Counted from the stretch's first letter, positions 6,692 to 16,568 are shown. The stretch is DNA of 64,000 nucleotides from Mumia quercus (GCF_025506335.1 NZ_JANZYO010000004.1:248001-312000); one strand, 5' to 3'. Program-made: numbers and translations. Notes: generated by a model from the sequence alone, not told the origin.

Positions 6692-9600
6692 GTGCCCGTT
6701 CGCTCTCGCCCCCTCGTCCTCATCGCCGCCGCGGCGATGGTGGTCGGCCTCCAAGCCCCCGCCGCCGTCGCCGCGCCCGTCCCCGCCACCGTCTCCACCG
6801 CCGCCTCCGATCCGCCGACGGTCGCGAAGCTGCGGGTCAACAGCACCGAGAACCCGCTCGGCATCGACGGTGACGCTCCGCGCCTCGGCTGGCAGATCGC
6901 CGCCGACCGCCGGGGGGTCACCCAGTCCGCCTACCAGGTCCGCGTCGCGAGCAGCGAGTCGCGCCTCGACGACCCCGACGTCTGGGACAGCGGCAAGGTC
7001 ACCTCGCGCGACTCCGTGGAGGTCGCGTACGGCGGGCCGGCCCTGACCTCGCAGACTCGCTACGTGTGGTCGGTGCGCGTCTGGGACGACACCGGCGCCG
7101 CCTCGGGATGGAGCGAGCCAGCCACCTTCGAGACCGGCGTGCTCGACTCCGACGAGTGGGCGGCCGACTGGGTCGGCGCCCCGGTCGAGCGGCTCGGGGC
7201 GGAGTGGACCGACTACGCGATCGAGTTCACCGCGTCGCGGATCTCCGGCGCGCTCGGCGTGTACTTCCGCGGGCGCGACACCGAGCACGCCTACATGTGG
7301 CAGCTCAGCCAGGCAGAGCGGTCCCTGCGCCCCCACGTCAAGGACGGCGGGTACCGCGTCCTCCCGGCGAAGGCGTTCCCCGCCGGGTTCGACTTCGCCG
7401 CCGAGCACCGCTACCGGATCGAGGTCGACGGCACCACGATCCGCACCTCGGTCGACGGCACGCTGCTCGACGAGCGGACCGACGCGACGTTCGCCGGGCC
7501 CGGCCTGATGGGATTTCGCACCAGCGGCCCCGAGACCGGCCGCGTCCACGACGTCGTCGTGACCTCCAAGGGCGGCGAGACGCTGGTCGACACCACGTTC
7601 CCGACCGGCGACCGTACGTTCGCCGCGGGCACCGTCGCCGGAGGCGCACTCACCGTCGACGCCGCCGGACCCGAGGCGTGGCTGCGCCGCGACGACCCGG
7701 TCCCGCTCCTGCGCAAGGAGTTCGACCTCGCCGACAAGGAGGTGGAGCGCGCCCGCGTCTACTCCTCCGCGCGAGGCATCTACCGGCTCCACCTCAACGG
7801 CGAGCGCGTCGGCGACGACGAGCTCGCGCCCGGCTGGACCGCGTACGACAAGCGCATCGACGCGCAGACGTACGACGTCACCGACCTCGTTCGCAGCGGC
7901 GGCGCCAACGCCTTCGGTGCCGAGCTCGCCAACGGCTGGTACACCGGCAGCATCGCGATGTTCGGACCCGACACGTACGGCACCGAGACCTCCCTGATCG
8001 CCCAGCTGCGGGTCGACTACACCGACGGCACCTCCGAGGTGATCGGCACGGACGGCACGTGGCGCACCACCGACGGCCCCGTCCGCGAGGCCGACCTGCT
8101 GCACGGCGAGACGTACGACCAGCGCCGCGCGAACGCGGTCGGCGACTGGCAGAAGGCCTCGTACGAGGCCGACGGCTGGGACCCGGTGGTCGTGCGCAAC
8201 GAGCCGAAGACCACGCTCGAGCCGCAGACGACCGTCCCGGTCCGCGTCACCCAAGAGCTCACCGACGCGAAGCAGATCGACTCGCCGACCGAAGGTGTCT
8301 ACCTGTACGACCTCGGACAGAACATGGTCGGCCACGTCCGTGTGACGCTCGACGGGGACAAGGGCGACACGGTCAAGATCCGCCACGGCGAGGTCCTCAA
8401 CCCCGACGGCACGCTCTACACCGCGAACCTCCGCAGTGCGAAGGCCACCGACTACTACACCCTCGGCTCGGACGAGCCCGAGACGTACGAGCCGGCCTTC
8501 ACGTTCCACGGGTTCCGCTACGTCGAGATCAGCGGCGTCGAGGAGGCACCCGACGCCGAGGATCTCGTGGGAGTCGTCGTGGGCACCGACGGCGAGCTCA
8601 CCTCCGAGCTCGACACGTCGTCCGACCTCGTGGACCAGCTCCACAGCAACATCGTGTGGGGCATGCGGGGCAACTTCCTGTCGGTGCCGACGGACACCCC
8701 GGCCCGTGACGAGCGGCTCGGATGGACCGGCGACATCAACGTGTTCGCCCGCACCGCCGTCTACGACATGGACGCGCAGACGTTCCTCGACAAGTGGCTC
8801 CAGGACCTGCGCGACACGCAGCGTCCGAACGGCGCCCTGCCGGGGATCGCGCCGGTCGTGCCCGGCCGCTTCGACGGCGGGTACGAGTCCGCAGGCTGGA
8901 TGGACGCCGGCGTGCACGTGCCGTGGACCCTCTGGCAGGCGTACGGGGACACCGACGTCATCCGCGAGAACTGGACGATGATGCGCAAGTACGTCGACTT
9001 CCTCGCGGCGGACTCGACGAACCACATCCGCTCCGCCGGCGGCTACCTCGACTGGCTCAACCTCGACGACCCGACCCCGGCCGACGTGCTGGACACGGCG
9101 TTCGTCGCCAAGAGCACCCGCGAGCTGGCGCAGATGGCCGCGGCGATCGGCAAGGACGCCGACGCCGCGGAGCTGCAGGAGCGGTACGAGGCGATCCGCG
9201 CCGCGTACGAGGACGCGTTCATCGGCGCAGACGGCTCGGTGAAGGGAGACAGCCAGACCTCGTACATCCTCACGCTCACCAACGACCTCGCGCCCGCGGC
9301 GCTGCGCGACAAGGTCGTGGACCAGTTCGTGGAGACGCTCGAACGCCGTGACTACCACCTCTCCACCGGGTTCCTCGGTGTCGACGGGCTGCTGCCCGCG
9401 CTCACGAAGGCCGGCCGCTCCGACATCGCGTACCGCCTGCTCCAGAGCGAGGACTATCCGTCCTGGGGGTACGAGATCGGCTGGGGCGCCACCACCATCT
9501 GGGAGCGGTGGAACTCGATCAACCCCGACGGGTCCTTCAACGACGTCGGCATGAACTCGTTCAACCACTACGCGTACGGCGCGGTGGGCGAGTGGATGTA

Positions 9601-11350
9601 CCGCACGATGGCCGGCGTCTCCGCGCTCGAGCCGGGCTACCGCAAGGTGCTCGTCGCGCCGGAGCCTGGTGACGGGATCGACCACGTCACGTTCGGGGTG
9701 GAGACGCGCTACGGCAAGGTCCGCAGCGCGTGGAAGAAGGTCTCGGGCGGCCTCGACCTCGAGGTGTCCGTCCCGGCGAACGCCACCGCCGAGGTCCGCG
9801 TCCCGGCGCCCAGCCGGTGGGCGGTCACCGAGGGCGATGCTGCCGCCGAGGCGGCCGACGGCGTGCGGTTCGTGTCGTACAAGGACGGCGTCGCCGTGTA
9901 CGAGGTCGGGTCGGGCGACTACGCCTTCGGCATCGACCGTGCGCTCGGCGAGCTGGGCGAGGCCGCTGCGGACGTCGACGTCCTCGCCGGTCAGATCGAC
10001 GCGCTGGCCACGAAGGGCATCCTGACGACGCTGCTCAAGCGCCACCTGCAGAACGAGGTCGCCACGCTGGACCGTCAGGTGGAGCAGGCGCGGGCGGCGC
10101 GGGCCGCCGGTGACCGTGACGGCGCCGCCGCCCGTACGCACCAGGCGCTGGCGACGGTGTCCGCGCTCGAGCGGTGGGTGGACCTCCAGCGCGTGCTGCG
10201 ACTCGTCGACAAGCCGACGGCCGAGGCGCTGAAGGCGACGCTGGCGAAGATCGACCGTCACCTGTCGGTGGCGTCGGGCGTCATCGTCGGCGCCGTCGCG
10301 AAGGCCGAGCCGCAGGGCACCGTCCATCTCGCCGGCGAGTCCGTACGGGTCGCGGTGACGCTGGAGAACAGCGGCTCCAAGACCTTGCCGGACGTGCGCA
10401 GCACGCTCACGTCGGCGTCGGGCTGGTCGGTGAAGTCGGTCGGCGCACGGCCCGGCTCGGTCGGCGCGGGCAAGACGGTCACGCACCTGTACGACGTGAC
10501 GGTCCCGGACGGCACCCCGGTCGGGACCGAGACGCTCAGCGGCACGGTCTCGTACCGCCAGAGCTGGGGCACCGCGACGCTGCCGGTCGCGGCGGACGTG
10601 GTCGTCTCGCCGACGCTCACGCTCGACTCGGCCGCCGTGGCGCCGGGGTCGGCGACGGCGGGTGACGAGGTGACGGTCACGGCGGTGGTGCGCAACCACA
10701 GCACGCGGACGGCGTCGGGTGCGCTGACGGTCTCCGGCCCGGGGTTGCCGGCGTCCGCGCCGGTGGCGTACTCGGTGCCTGCCGGTGGCACCGCTGAAGT
10801 GCCGGTGAGCGTCGTCGTGCCGACCACCGTCGTCGCGGGGCCGTTCGCGCTCACGGCGTCGACGGGCGCGACTGAGGCGGAGAAGGCGTCGACGACGCTC
10901 GCCGTCACGCTCGCGACGCCGCCGCAGGGTGCCGTCGACCACGTCGACGTCGGGCTCGGCTCGTCGGAGCAGGCGCACCGGCTGACGGCGTCGCAGCACT
11001 CCGGCACGAACGTCGAGGCGGGGCTCACGCGGCGCTACACGCACTCGTCGTACCCGGGCGGCTGGTTCGAGATGGACATCGCCGTCCCGGCCGGGGAGGC
11101 GTTCGTGCTCCGGGCGATCGAGACGTACGACGGCGCGCGTCGCAAGACGTACGACATCGTCGTCGACGGCGAGGTCGTGCACTCCCACGACGCGCGGCGT
11201 ACGGAGGGCGGCGCGGGCACGCAGACGTACCAGGTGCTCGTCGACCGGCCCGACCTAACCGCCGACGGTGTCGTCCGCGTGCGGTTCCAGGACACCGGCG
11301 CCGACTACGACCCGTCGATCGCCGACGTCTGGTCGCTGCCCGTGTCCTGA
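6692..11350 (+). CDS. Secreted GH78 alpha-L-rhamnosidase, multidomain
   Basis: A 1552-residue enzyme releasing terminal L-rhamnose from plant glycosides or rhamnose-containing polysaccharides. Signal peptide at 1-27 ending AVAA. Fn3-like domain about 45-150, LamG/concanavalin-like segment about 155-330, Bac_rhamnosid_N about 345-520, and the GH78 (alpha/alpha)6 catalytic domain about 640-1000. The motif DERLGWTGD supplies the probable general acid Glu674, and IWERWNS the probable base Glu938. The C-terminus adds a helical FIVAR-like segment (about 1085-1190), one or two NEW3-like beta domains (about 1205-1410) and a YPGGWFEMDI-containing beta domain (DUF6805-like). GTG start with AAGGAG (6681-6686). 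It is likely induced by rhamnose through the LacI-type operator upstream. Confidence 0.93.
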   Translation: MPVRSRPLVLIAAAAMVVGLQAPAAVAAPVPATVSTAASDPPTVAKLRVNSTENPLGIDGDAPRLGWQIAADRRGVTQSAYQVRVASSESRLDDPDVWDSGKVTSRDSVEVAYGGPALTSQTRYVWSVRVWDDTGAASGWSEPATFETGVLDSDEWAADWVGAPVERLGAEWTDYAIEFTASRISGALGVYFRGRDTEHAYMWQLSQAERSLRPHVKDGGYRVLPAKAFPAGFDFAAEHRYRIEVDGTTIRTSVDGTLLDERTDATFAGPGLMGFRTSGPETGRVHDVVVTSKGGETLVDTTFPTGDRTFAAGTVAGGALTVDAAGPEAWLRRDDPVPLLRKEFDLADKEVERARVYSSARGIYRLHLNGERVGDDELAPGWTAYDKRIDAQTYDVTDLVRSGGANAFGAELANGWYTGSIAMFGPDTYGTETSLIAQLRVDYTDGTSEVIGTDGTWRTTDGPVREADLLHGETYDQRRANAVGDWQKASYEADGWDPVVVRNEPKTTLEPQTTVPVRVTQELTDAKQIDSPTEGVYLYDLGQNMVGHVRVTLDGDKGDTVKIRHGEVLNPDGTLYTANLRSAKATDYYTLGSDEPETYEPAFTFHGFRYVEISGVEEAPDAEDLVGVVVGTDGELTSELDTSSDLVDQLHSNIVWGMRGNFLSVPTDTPARDERLGWTGDINVFARTAVYDMDAQTFLDKWLQDLRDTQRPNGALPGIAPVVPGRFDGGYESAGWMDAGVHVPWTLWQAYGDTDVIRENWTMMRKYVDFLAADSTNHIRSAGGYLDWLNLDDPTPADVLDTAFVAKSTRELAQMAAAIGKDADAAELQERYEAIRAAYEDAFIGADGSVKGDSQTSYILTLTNDLAPAALRDKVVDQFVETLERRDYHLSTGFLGVDGLLPALTKAGRSDIAYRLLQSEDYPSWGYEIGWGATTIWERWNSINPDGSFNDVGMNSFNHYAYGAVGEWMYRTMAGVSALEPGYRKVLVAPEPGDGIDHVTFGVETRYGKVRSAWKKVSGGLDLEVSVPANATAEVRVPAPSRWAVTEGDAAAEAADGVRFVSYKDGVAVYEVGSGDYAFGIDRALGELGEAAADVDVLAGQIDALATKGILTTLLKRHLQNEVATLDRQVEQARAARAAGDRDGAAARTHQALATVSALERWVDLQRVLRLVDKPTAEALKATLAKIDRHLSVASGVIVGAVAKAEPQGTVHLAGESVRVAVTLENSGSKTLPDVRSTLTSASGWSVKSVGARPGSVGAGKTVTHLYDVTVPDGTPVGTETLSGTVSYRQSWGTATLPVAADVVVSPTLTLDSAAVAPGSATAGDEVTVTAVVRNHSTRTASGALTVSGPGLPASAPVAYSVPAGGTAEVPVSVVVPTTVVAGPFALTASTGATEAEKASTTLAVTLATPPQGAVDHVDVGLGSSEQAHRLTASQHSGTNVEAGLTRRYTHSSYPGGWFEMDIAVPAGEAFVLRAIETYDGARRKTYDIVVDGEVVHSHDARRTEGGAGTQTYQVLVDRPDLTADGVVRVRFQDTGADYDPSIADVWSLPVS

Positions 11351-11364
11351 CCGCCGGGCGGCTT

Positions 11365-11452
11365 GGGTTTGCCACGCCAGCGTGGGCGCCTCTGGTTGGC
11401 GCGGCGTACTTGCCGCGCCAACCAGGGTTTGCCGCGCCAGCGTGGCAAACCC
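11365..11452. repeat. Hairpin-forming repeat cluster, possible terminator
   Basis: Two copies of GGGTTTGCC(A/G)CGCCAGCGTGG lie 60 bp apart (11365-11385, 11425-11445). Between them is a perfect 14-bp stem, CTGGTTGGCGCGGC-gtactt-GCCGCGCCAACCAG (11392-11425). The second copy itself folds as GGGTTTGCC-n10-GGCAAACCC (11425-11452). A related GCGCCAACCGGGG occurs near 11500. The cluster follows the rhamnosidase stop and separates it from the convergent operon end, so it may terminate transcription. It could also be a dispersed palindromic repeat family. Confidence 0.75.
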
Positions 11453-11547
11453 TCGCGCGGTGGCCGGATGCGGACAGCCCCCTTCACCGTGTGAGCCGGC
11501 CGCGCCAACCGGGGTGTCTCGCGGGCGCGCGCGGGGTGACTCGCGGG

Positions 11548-11778
11548 CTAGATGAGGTCGCGGCGGACGGCCCAGACGACGGCCTCGATGGGCGTGGAGA
11601 CCTCGAGGGCGGAGCAGACGGTACGGAGCCGCCGCCGCACCGTCCGTTCCGAGAGGAGCATCCGCCGGCCGACCGCCTCCACGGTCAGACCTTGCGCGAC
11701 GAGCGCGAGGAGCGCGAGGTCGTCCTGCTCCAGCGGTCCTGACACGTCCGACCTTCGCCGTTGGATGCCGCGCGTCAT
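11548..11778 (-). CDS. Small LuxR-type HTH protein at the end of the rhamnose operon
   Basis: A 76-residue protein consisting almost only of a GerE/LuxR helix-turn-helix: LALVAQGLTVEAVGRRMLLSERTVRRRLRTVCSALEV, with the usual VxRRLRT-like recognition helix. There is no receiver or sensor domain. The ATG at 11778 is preferred because GGGGGGAA precedes it at good spacing; an ATG 21 bp upstream is also in frame. It lies 30 bp after the lactate dehydrogenase gene and is probably cotranscribed. Its role is unknown; it could be a DNA-binding modulator of the cluster or a decayed regulator. Confidence 0.65.
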   Translation of the reverse strand: MTRGIQRRRSDVSGPLEQDDLALLALVAQGLTVEAVGRRMLLSERTVRRRLRTVCSALEVSTPIEAVVWAVRRDLI

Positions 11779-11808
11779 CGTTCCCCCCATCCCCCTCATG
11801 TGTGCGTC

Positions 11809-13041
11809 CTACCTCCTGGGCACCAGCCGCTCGAGCTGGGTGACGTGCTCCGGGTGCAGCTCGTCGAGGGTGCTGACGCCCAGCAGCCGCATGGTGCGCT
11901 CGATCTCGGTCCGCAGGATGTCGATCGCCTTGTCGACGCCTTCGCGACCGCCGGCCATGAGGCCGTACAGGTACGCGCGGCCGATCAGCGTGAAGCGCGC
12001 GCCCTGCGCGACGGCGGCGACGATGTCGGCGCCAGACATGATGCCGGTGTCCAGGTGGACCTCGGTGGAGTCACCGACCTCGCGGACCACCTCGGGCAGC
12101 AGGTGGAACGGGATCGGCGCACGGTCGAGCTGGCGGCCGCCGTGGTTCGACAAGACGATGGCGTCGACGCCGAGCTCGGCGAGCCGCGAGGCGTCCTCGA
12201 CGCTCTGGACGCCCTTGACGACGAGCTTCCCCTTCCACTGGTCCTTGATCCAGGCGAGGTCGGCGTAGTCGACCGTCGGGTCGAACATCGTGTCGAGCAG
12301 CTCGGCAACGGTGCCGGACCAGCGGTCGAGCGAGGCGAAGGCCAGCGGCTCCGTCGTGAGGAAGTTGATCCACCACGCCGGGCGCGGGATCGCGTTGACG
12401 ACCGTGCGCGGCGTCAGGGTGGGCGGGATCGTCATGCCGTTGCGGGTGTCGCGCAGCCGCGCGCCCGCCACCGGCACGTCGACGGTCACGACGAGCGCCT
12501 CGTAGCCCGCGGCCGCCGCGCGGTCGACGAGCGCCATCGACCGGTCGCGGTCCTTCCACATGTACAGCTGGAACCAGTTGCGCCCGTTCGGGTTGACGTC
12601 GCGGACGTCCTCGATCGAGGCGGTGCCCATCGTCGAGAGGGTGTACGGGATGCCCGCCGCACCTGCCGCCGACGCCCCGGCGTACTCGCCCTCGGTCTGC
12701 ATCATGCGTGTGAACCCGGTCGGCGCGATGCCGAAGGGCAGCGCCGACGTCGCGCCCAGCACCGTACGAGAGGTGTCGACCGCGGAGACGTCACGCAGGA
12801 TGCGGGGGTGGAACGTCACGTCCCGGAACGCCTGCCGGGCGCGGGCGAGCGACAGCTCCTGCTCGGCGGCGCCGTCGGTGTAGTCGAAGGCGGCCTTCGG
12901 CGTACGACGCTTCGCGATCGCCCGCAGGTCCTCGATGGTCAGCGCCGCGGCGAGACGGCGCTCCTTCGGCGAGAGAGTCGGCTTCTTGAACTTCAGCAGC
13001 GGCCGAAGATCGCGAGGGCGAGGTGCGCGACGTTCCATCAT
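11809..13041 (-). CDS. lldD: FMN-dependent L-lactate dehydrogenase / alpha-hydroxy-acid dehydrogenase
   Basis: A 410-residue flavoprotein of the LldD/glycolate oxidase family that would oxidise L-lactate to pyruvate. Motifs: [10 protein letters not shown] at the N-terminal flavin region, [24 protein letters not shown], the active-site [11 protein letters not shown] with catalytic His and Arg, and [18 protein letters not shown] for FMN phosphate binding. It follows rhaB with a 4-bp ATGA overlap (start at 13041, AAAGGT upstream). In this operon it would take the L-lactate made from the L-lactaldehyde released by rhamnulose-1-phosphate cleavage. Other 2-hydroxy acids remain possible substrates. 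Confidence 0.88.
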   Translation of the reverse strand: MMERRAPRPRDLRPLLKFKKPTLSPKERRLAAALTIEDLRAIAKRRTPKAAFDYTDGAAEQELSLARARQAFRDVTFHPRILRDVSAVDTSRTVLGATSALPFGIAPTGFTRMMQTEGEYAGASAAGAAGIPYTLSTMGTASIEDVRDVNPNGRNWFQLYMWKDRDRSMALVDRAAAAGYEALVVTVDVPVAGARLRDTRNGMTIPPTLTPRTVVNAIPRPAWWINFLTTEPLAFASLDRWSGTVAELLDTMFDPTVDYADLAWIKDQWKGKLVVKGVQSVEDASRLAELGVDAIVLSNHGGRQLDRAPIPFHLLPEVVREVGDSTEVHLDTGIMSGADIVAAVAQGARFTLIGRAYLYGLMAGGREGVDKAIDILRTEIERTMRLLGVSTLDELHPEHVTQLERLVPRR

Positions 13042-14489
13042 GAGACCTTTCGCGGAGCGAGCGGAGCGGTGCTCCGGAGTGGGCGGGGGGTGTAGTGCTG
13101 CTGGTCGAGCGTCGCGCCGACGAGCGCCCGCAGCACCTCGAGGTCGCCTGTCACGGCCCCGAGCGTGCGTGCCTGGACGAGGGCGTTGCCGAGCGCCGTC
13201 GCCTCGACCGGGCCGGCCAGCACCTCGAGACCGGAGCGGTCTGCGGTGAGCTGGCACAGCAGCGTGTTGAGCGCGCCGCCTCCGACGATCTGGATGCGGC
13301 GGATGTGCCGGCCCGCGAGGTCGGCTGCGCGGTGGAGCGTCGTCGCGAACGCCTCGGCCAGGCTCTCGAGGATGGTGCGCGTGATCTGCGCGCGTCCCTC
13401 GGGCGCAGGCAGGCCGTGCTCGGCGGCGTACGCATGGATCCGTGCCGGGATGTCGCCGGGCGCAAGGAACCGCGGGTCGTCGACGTCGAAGAGCAGCGGC
13501 GCCTCGGCGTCGGCGGCGGCCGCCAGCAGCGTCGTGAGGTCGAGGGCGTGACCGTCCTCGCGCTCCCACGTGCGGATCGACTCGCTCAGCAGCCACAGAC
13601 CCATGACGTTGTGCAGGAACCGGATGCGCCCGTCGACGCCGCCCTCGTTGGTGAAGCCGGCCAGGCGCGCGTCCTCGGTGAGGACGGGCGTCTCGAGCTC
13701 GAGGCCGGCCAGACCCCACGTCCCGCAGGAGACGTACGCGTCGTCCGGGCCGAGGACCGTGCCGGCGACGGCCGACGCGGTGTCGTGCGACCCGACCGTC
13801 GTCACCGTGAGGTCGTGACCGCCGAGCTCCTCGCGCACGTGCGGGAGGAGACCGCCGAGCACGGTGCCGGGTGGCGTGAGCGTCGGCAGGATCCCCGCCG
13901 GGATGCCGAGGGTGGACGCGAGCTCGGCGTCCCACACGCCGGTGGACACGTCGAGCAGGCCGGTCGTCGACGCGTTGGTGACCTCGGCGCCGACCGCGCC
14001 GTTCAGCCAGTGGCTGATCAGATCGGGGACGAGCAGCAGCGAGTCGGCGTGCTCGAGGTGCGCCCCGTCGGCGGCCAGCTGGAAGACCGTGTTGAACGGC
14101 AGGTGCTGCAGGCCGTTGCGGGCGTAGAGCGCGGCCGGGTCGACGGCCGCGTGGACCTGCTCCACCGCCGCCACGTTGCGGGCGTCGCGGTAGTGGAACG
14201 GCGTCGAGACCATCCGGCCGTCGCGCATCAACGCGTAGTCGACCGCCCAGCTGTCGACGGCGAGCCCCGCCAGCGCGGGCGTCGCACGGACGGCCGTACG
14301 CAGTCCGGTGACGATCTCTCGGAACAGACCGACCACGTCCCAGTGGAGCCCGTCGGGCAACCGCACCGGGGTGTTGGCGAACCGGTGCACGACGTCGAGC
14401 CGCACGCCGGCGGGGCCGACCTCGGCCACCACCACGCGTCCGCTGGTGGCACCGAGGTCGACCGCTGCGACGTGCACGGGTTCAGCCAT
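13038..14489 (-). CDS. rhaB: Rhamnulokinase
   Basis: A 483-residue FGGY-family sugar kinase that phosphorylates L-rhamnulose to L-rhamnulose 1-phosphate. The N-terminal phosphate loop is [15 protein letters not shown] (residues 10-24), followed by [12 protein letters not shown] and [10 protein letters not shown] typical of RhaB. The C-terminal lobe holds [14 protein letters not shown] and the adenosine-binding [22 protein letters not shown]. Length is normal for the family. It lies 9 bp after the aldolase/dehydrogenase gene and overlaps lldD by 4 bp, so it is translationally coupled within the rhamnose operon. Confidence 0.93.
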   Translation of the reverse strand: MAEPVHVAAVDLGATSGRVVVAEVGPAGVRLDVVHRFANTPVRLPDGLHWDVVGLFREIVTGLRTAVRATPALAGLAVDSWAVDYALMRDGRMVSTPFHYRDARNVAAVEQVHAAVDPAALYARNGLQHLPFNTVFQLAADGAHLEHADSLLLVPDLISHWLNGAVGAEVTNASTTGLLDVSTGVWDAELASTLGIPAGILPTLTPPGTVLGGLLPHVREELGGHDLTVTTVGSHDTASAVAGTVLGPDDAYVSCGTWGLAGLELETPVLTEDARLAGFTNEGGVDGRIRFLHNVMGLWLLSESIRTWEREDGHALDLTTLLAAAADAEAPLLFDVDDPRFLAPGDIPARIHAYAAEHGLPAPEGRAQITRTILESLAEAFATTLHRAADLAGRHIRRIQIVGGGALNTLLCQLTADRSGLEVLAGPVEATALGNALVQARTLGAVTGDLEVLRALVGATLDQQHYTPRPLRSTAPLAPRKVS

Positions 14490-14498
14490 GCCCCGCCC

Positions 14499-16568
14499 TC
14501 AGCGCAGGAACGCGGCGGCGACGCCCGCGTCGACGGGGATGTGGAGCCCGGTCGTGTGGCTGAGCTCGTCGCTGCACAGGACGAAGACCGCGTTGGCGAT
14601 GTGCGACGGCAGCACCTCGCGCTTGAGGATCGTGCGCTGCGCGTAGAACTTGCCGAGGTCCTTCTCCTCCACGCCGTAGACCGCGGCACGGTTGGCGCCC
14701 CAGCCGCTGGCGAAGATGCCCGAGCCCTGGACGACACCGTCGGGGTTCACGCCGTTGACCTTGATGCCGTGCTCGCCGAGCTCGGCGGCCAGCAGCCGCA
14801 CCTGGTGGGCCTGGTCGGCCTTCGCCGCGCCGTACGCGACGTTGTTCGGGCCGGCGAAGATCGAGTTCTTCGAGGAGATGTAGACGATGTCGCCGCCCAT
14901 CCCCTGCTCGATCATCACCTTCGCCGTCGCCTGCGAGACGAGGAACGAGCCCTTGGCCATGACGTCGTGCTGGAGGTCCCAGTCCTTCTCGGTGGTCTCC
15001 AGCAGCGAGCGCGACAGCGAGAGCCCGGCGTTGTTGACGACGAGGTCCACGCCACCGAAGGCGAGCACCGCCGCGTCGACGGCCGCCTGGACGGCCTCGG
15101 CGCTGGAGACGTCGACCTGGACGCCGACGGCGACGTCGGTGCTGCCGATCTCGGCCGCGGCCTCCTGGGCCTTCTCCAGCGAGAGGTCGGCGATGACGAC
15201 GCAGGCGCCCTCGGCCGCGAGCTTCTGCGCGGTCGCCTTGCCGATGCCGGAGGCGGCACCGGTCACGAGCGCGACGCGGGTGGCCAGCGGCTTGGGCTTG
15301 GGCATCCGCTGGAGCTTGGCCTCCTCCAGCGCCCAGTACTCGATCCGGAACTTCTCCGACTCGTCGATCGGGGCGTACGTGGACAGGCCCTCGGCGCCGC
15401 GCATGACGTTGATCGCGTTGACGTAGAACTCGCCGGCGACACGGGCGGTCTGCTTGTCCTTGCCGAAGCTGAACATGCCGACGCCGGGCACGAGCACGAT
15501 CAGCGGGTCGGCACCACGGATGGCGGGGCTGTCCGCGGTCGCGTGCCGGTCGTAGTAGGCCTGGTAGTCCTCGCGGTAGGACACCGCGAGCTCCTTGAGC
15601 CGGGCGATCGAGTCCTCGACCGACGCGTCCGCGGGGAGGTCGAGCACCAGCGGCTTGACCTTCGTACGGAGGAAGTGGTCAGGGCAGGACGTGCCGAGCT
15701 CGGCGAGCCGCGGGTGCTCGGCGTGCGCGAGGAAGTCCAGCACGACGTCGGAGTCCGTGAAGTGGCCGACCATCGGCCGGTCCTGCGAGGCGATGCCACG
15801 GATCGTCGGGGCCAGCGCGGCCGCCTTGGCGCGACGCTCGGCCTCCGGCAGCGCGGCGTAACCGTCGAGCGCCGGCCCGAACGGCTCGGCCTTGCTGTGC
15901 TCCTCGATGTACGCCGCGGCCGTGCGAATGATCCACAGCGAGTTCAGCTCGGCCTCTTCGGACGTGTCACCCCACGCGGTGATGCCATGACCACCGAGGA
16001 TGCAGCCGACCGCCTGCGGGTTCTTCGCCTTGATGTCGGCGATGTCGAGGCCGAGCTGGAAGCCGGGACGACGCCACGGGACCCACACGACCTTGTCGCC
16101 GAAGATCGTCTCGGTCAGCTTCTCGCCGTCGGCGGCGGTCGCGATCGCGATGCCGGAGTCGGGGTGGAGGTGGTCGACGTGGGCGGCGTCCACGAGACCG
16201 TGCATCGCCGTGTCGATCGACGGCGCCGCACCGCCCTTGCCGTGGAGGCAGTAGTCGAACGCGGCGACCATCTCGTCCTCACGCTCGACGCCCGGGTAGA
16301 CGTCGACGAGCGCGCGCATGCGGTCCAGTCGCAGGACGGCCAGACCCGACTCCTTGAGCGTGCCGAGGTCTCCGCCGGAGCCCTTGACCCACAGGAGCTC
16401 GACGTCCTCGCCGGTCACCGGGTCGGTCTCGGTGCCCTTCGCGGAGGTGTTGCCGCCGGCGTAGTTGGTGTTGCGCGGATCGGCACCCAGGCGGTTCGAG
16501 CGCTCGATCAGCGCCTTGGCCGTGGGGTTCGTGCCGTTCGCGGAAGTGGTGTCGGACATCGTGGTCAT
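14499..16568 (-). CDS. rhaEW: Bifunctional rhamnulose-1-phosphate aldolase / short-chain dehydrogenase
   Basis: About 689 residues in two fused enzymes. The N-terminal class II aldolase domain (about 10-400) has NYAGGNTSAKG, VKGSGGDLG and the zinc-binding HVDHLHPDSGIAI. It would split L-rhamnulose 1-phosphate into DHAP and L-lactaldehyde. The C-terminal SDR domain (about 425-689) has VTGAASGIGKATAQ and the catalytic VAYGAAKADQ (YxxxK), preceded by VYISSKNSIF. It is the counterpart of RhaEW/YuxG-type proteins, in which the SDR domain oxidises lactaldehyde to L-lactate; the lldD in the same operon supports oxidation. The ATG at 16568 overlaps the rhaI stop (TGATG). An ATG at 16577 is an alternative. 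Confidence 0.9.
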   Translation of the reverse strand: MTTMSDTTSANGTNPTAKALIERSNRLGADPRNTNYAGGNTSAKGTETDPVTGEDVELLWVKGSGGDLGTLKESGLAVLRLDRMRALVDVYPGVEREDEMVAAFDYCLHGKGGAAPSIDTAMHGLVDAAHVDHLHPDSGIAIATAADGEKLTETIFGDKVVWVPWRRPGFQLGLDIADIKAKNPQAVGCILGGHGITAWGDTSEEAELNSLWIIRTAAAYIEEHSKAEPFGPALDGYAALPEAERRAKAAALAPTIRGIASQDRPMVGHFTDSDVVLDFLAHAEHPRLAELGTSCPDHFLRTKVKPLVLDLPADASVEDSIARLKELAVSYREDYQAYYDRHATADSPAIRGADPLIVLVPGVGMFSFGKDKQTARVAGEFYVNAINVMRGAEGLSTYAPIDESEKFRIEYWALEEAKLQRMPKPKPLATRVALVTGAASGIGKATAQKLAAEGACVVIADLSLEKAQEAAAEIGSTDVAVGVQVDVSSAEAVQAAVDAAVLAFGGVDLVVNNAGLSLSRSLLETTEKDWDLQHDVMAKGSFLVSQATAKVMIEQGMGGDIVYISSKNSIFAGPNNVAYGAAKADQAHQVRLLAAELGEHGIKVNGVNPDGVVQGSGIFASGWGANRAAVYGVEEKDLGKFYAQRTILKREVLPSHIANAVFVLCSDELSHTTGLHIPVDAGVAAAFLR

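Noticed and set aside
6608-11188. A 1526-codon open frame on the minus strand, antisense to the rhamnosidase gene.
   Set aside because: It is a shadow of high-GC codon usage. The translation is rich in Arg, Val, Asp and Gly without domains, while the plus strand encodes a clear GH78 enzyme.
11365-11452. CRISPR array.
   Set aside because: Only two to three irregular copies with nested hairpins and no unique spacers of constant length.
11809-13935. A 708-codon frame extending lldD upstream into rhaB.
   Set aside because: LldD-type proteins begin near the ATG at 13041, which has a ribosome binding site and overlaps the rhaB stop. The extension has no homology-like features.
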